Part shown: positions 5,452 to 5,457 of the stretch, piece after piece | Position numbering within the stretch: the first letter of the stretch is position 1 | Layout of the letters: every line of letters begins with the position of its first letter | Origin: Bacteroidota bacterium | GTDB lineage: Bacteria; Bacteroidota; Bacteroidia; Bacteroidales; VadinHA17 | NCBI GenBank assembly: GCA_016868515.1 | Contig: VGGM01000124.1 | Location: 1-5,457 of the forward strand | Direction of reading: 5' to 3' | DNA length: 5,457 nucleotides | The notes under the pieces: model-generated | What the model saw: only the letters and a program-made list of their open reading frames with translations | What the model was told of the DNA's origin: nothing | Databases searched by the model: none | Program-made: the position numbers and the translations under genes

Positions 5452-5457
5452 ACATTA

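Noticed and set aside
5231..5455. N-terminal extension of the DUF6629 frame to an ATG at 5455
   Set aside because: The added 75 residues are translated heptamer repeats and Arg-rich low-complexity sequence. A promoter lies between them and the family-typical MCFSA start.

Overview
The window looks like a piece of a Bacteroidota chromosome, probably an uncultured Bacteroidales-like lineage. Two of the protein families fit that phylum: a DUF5777 outer-membrane barrel, and a YceI protein with the wording typical of Bacteroidota. Promoter-like sites of the Bacteroidota type (TTG/TTTG, about 19-20 bases, then TAnnTTTG) stand in front of three genes, and the starts generally lack strong Shine-Dalgarno sites. 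No species call is possible from the sequence alone.

Layout, left to right. Positions 1-1409 carry a minus-strand pair: a periplasmic YceI-like lipid-binding protein (1409 to 837), followed after 4 bases by a DUF5777 beta-barrel protein (832 to beyond the left edge; 277 residues visible, stop not in the window). Positions 1410-1618 are a divergent intergenic region holding the promoter of a plus-strand YitT-family membrane protein (1619-2497). That gene converges, with one base between the stop codons, on a minus-strand secreted or periplasmic class C beta-lactamase-like serine hydrolase (4313-2499). A 260-base region (4314-4573) follows. It contains a perfect 10-bp inverted repeat framing the hydrolase promoter and a cluster of smaller potential stems. 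Next is a minus-strand seven-helix membrane protein of the DUF6629 type (5230-4574). The right end (5231-5457) holds its promoter, two GC-rich hairpins and an array of 15 intact 7-bp repeats plus two decayed edge copies.

The YceI and DUF5777 genes very probably form one transcript and act together in the cell envelope. The other three genes each appear to be single transcription units, and nothing in the sequence ties them into one pathway. I see no defence system, CRISPR array, transposase, phage gene, tRNA or rRNA. The parts most worth a second look are the non-coding ones: the heptamer array, which gives a false N-terminal extension to the DUF6629 gene; the inverted repeat around the hydrolase promoter; and the stem-rich intergenic segment at about 4450-4549.
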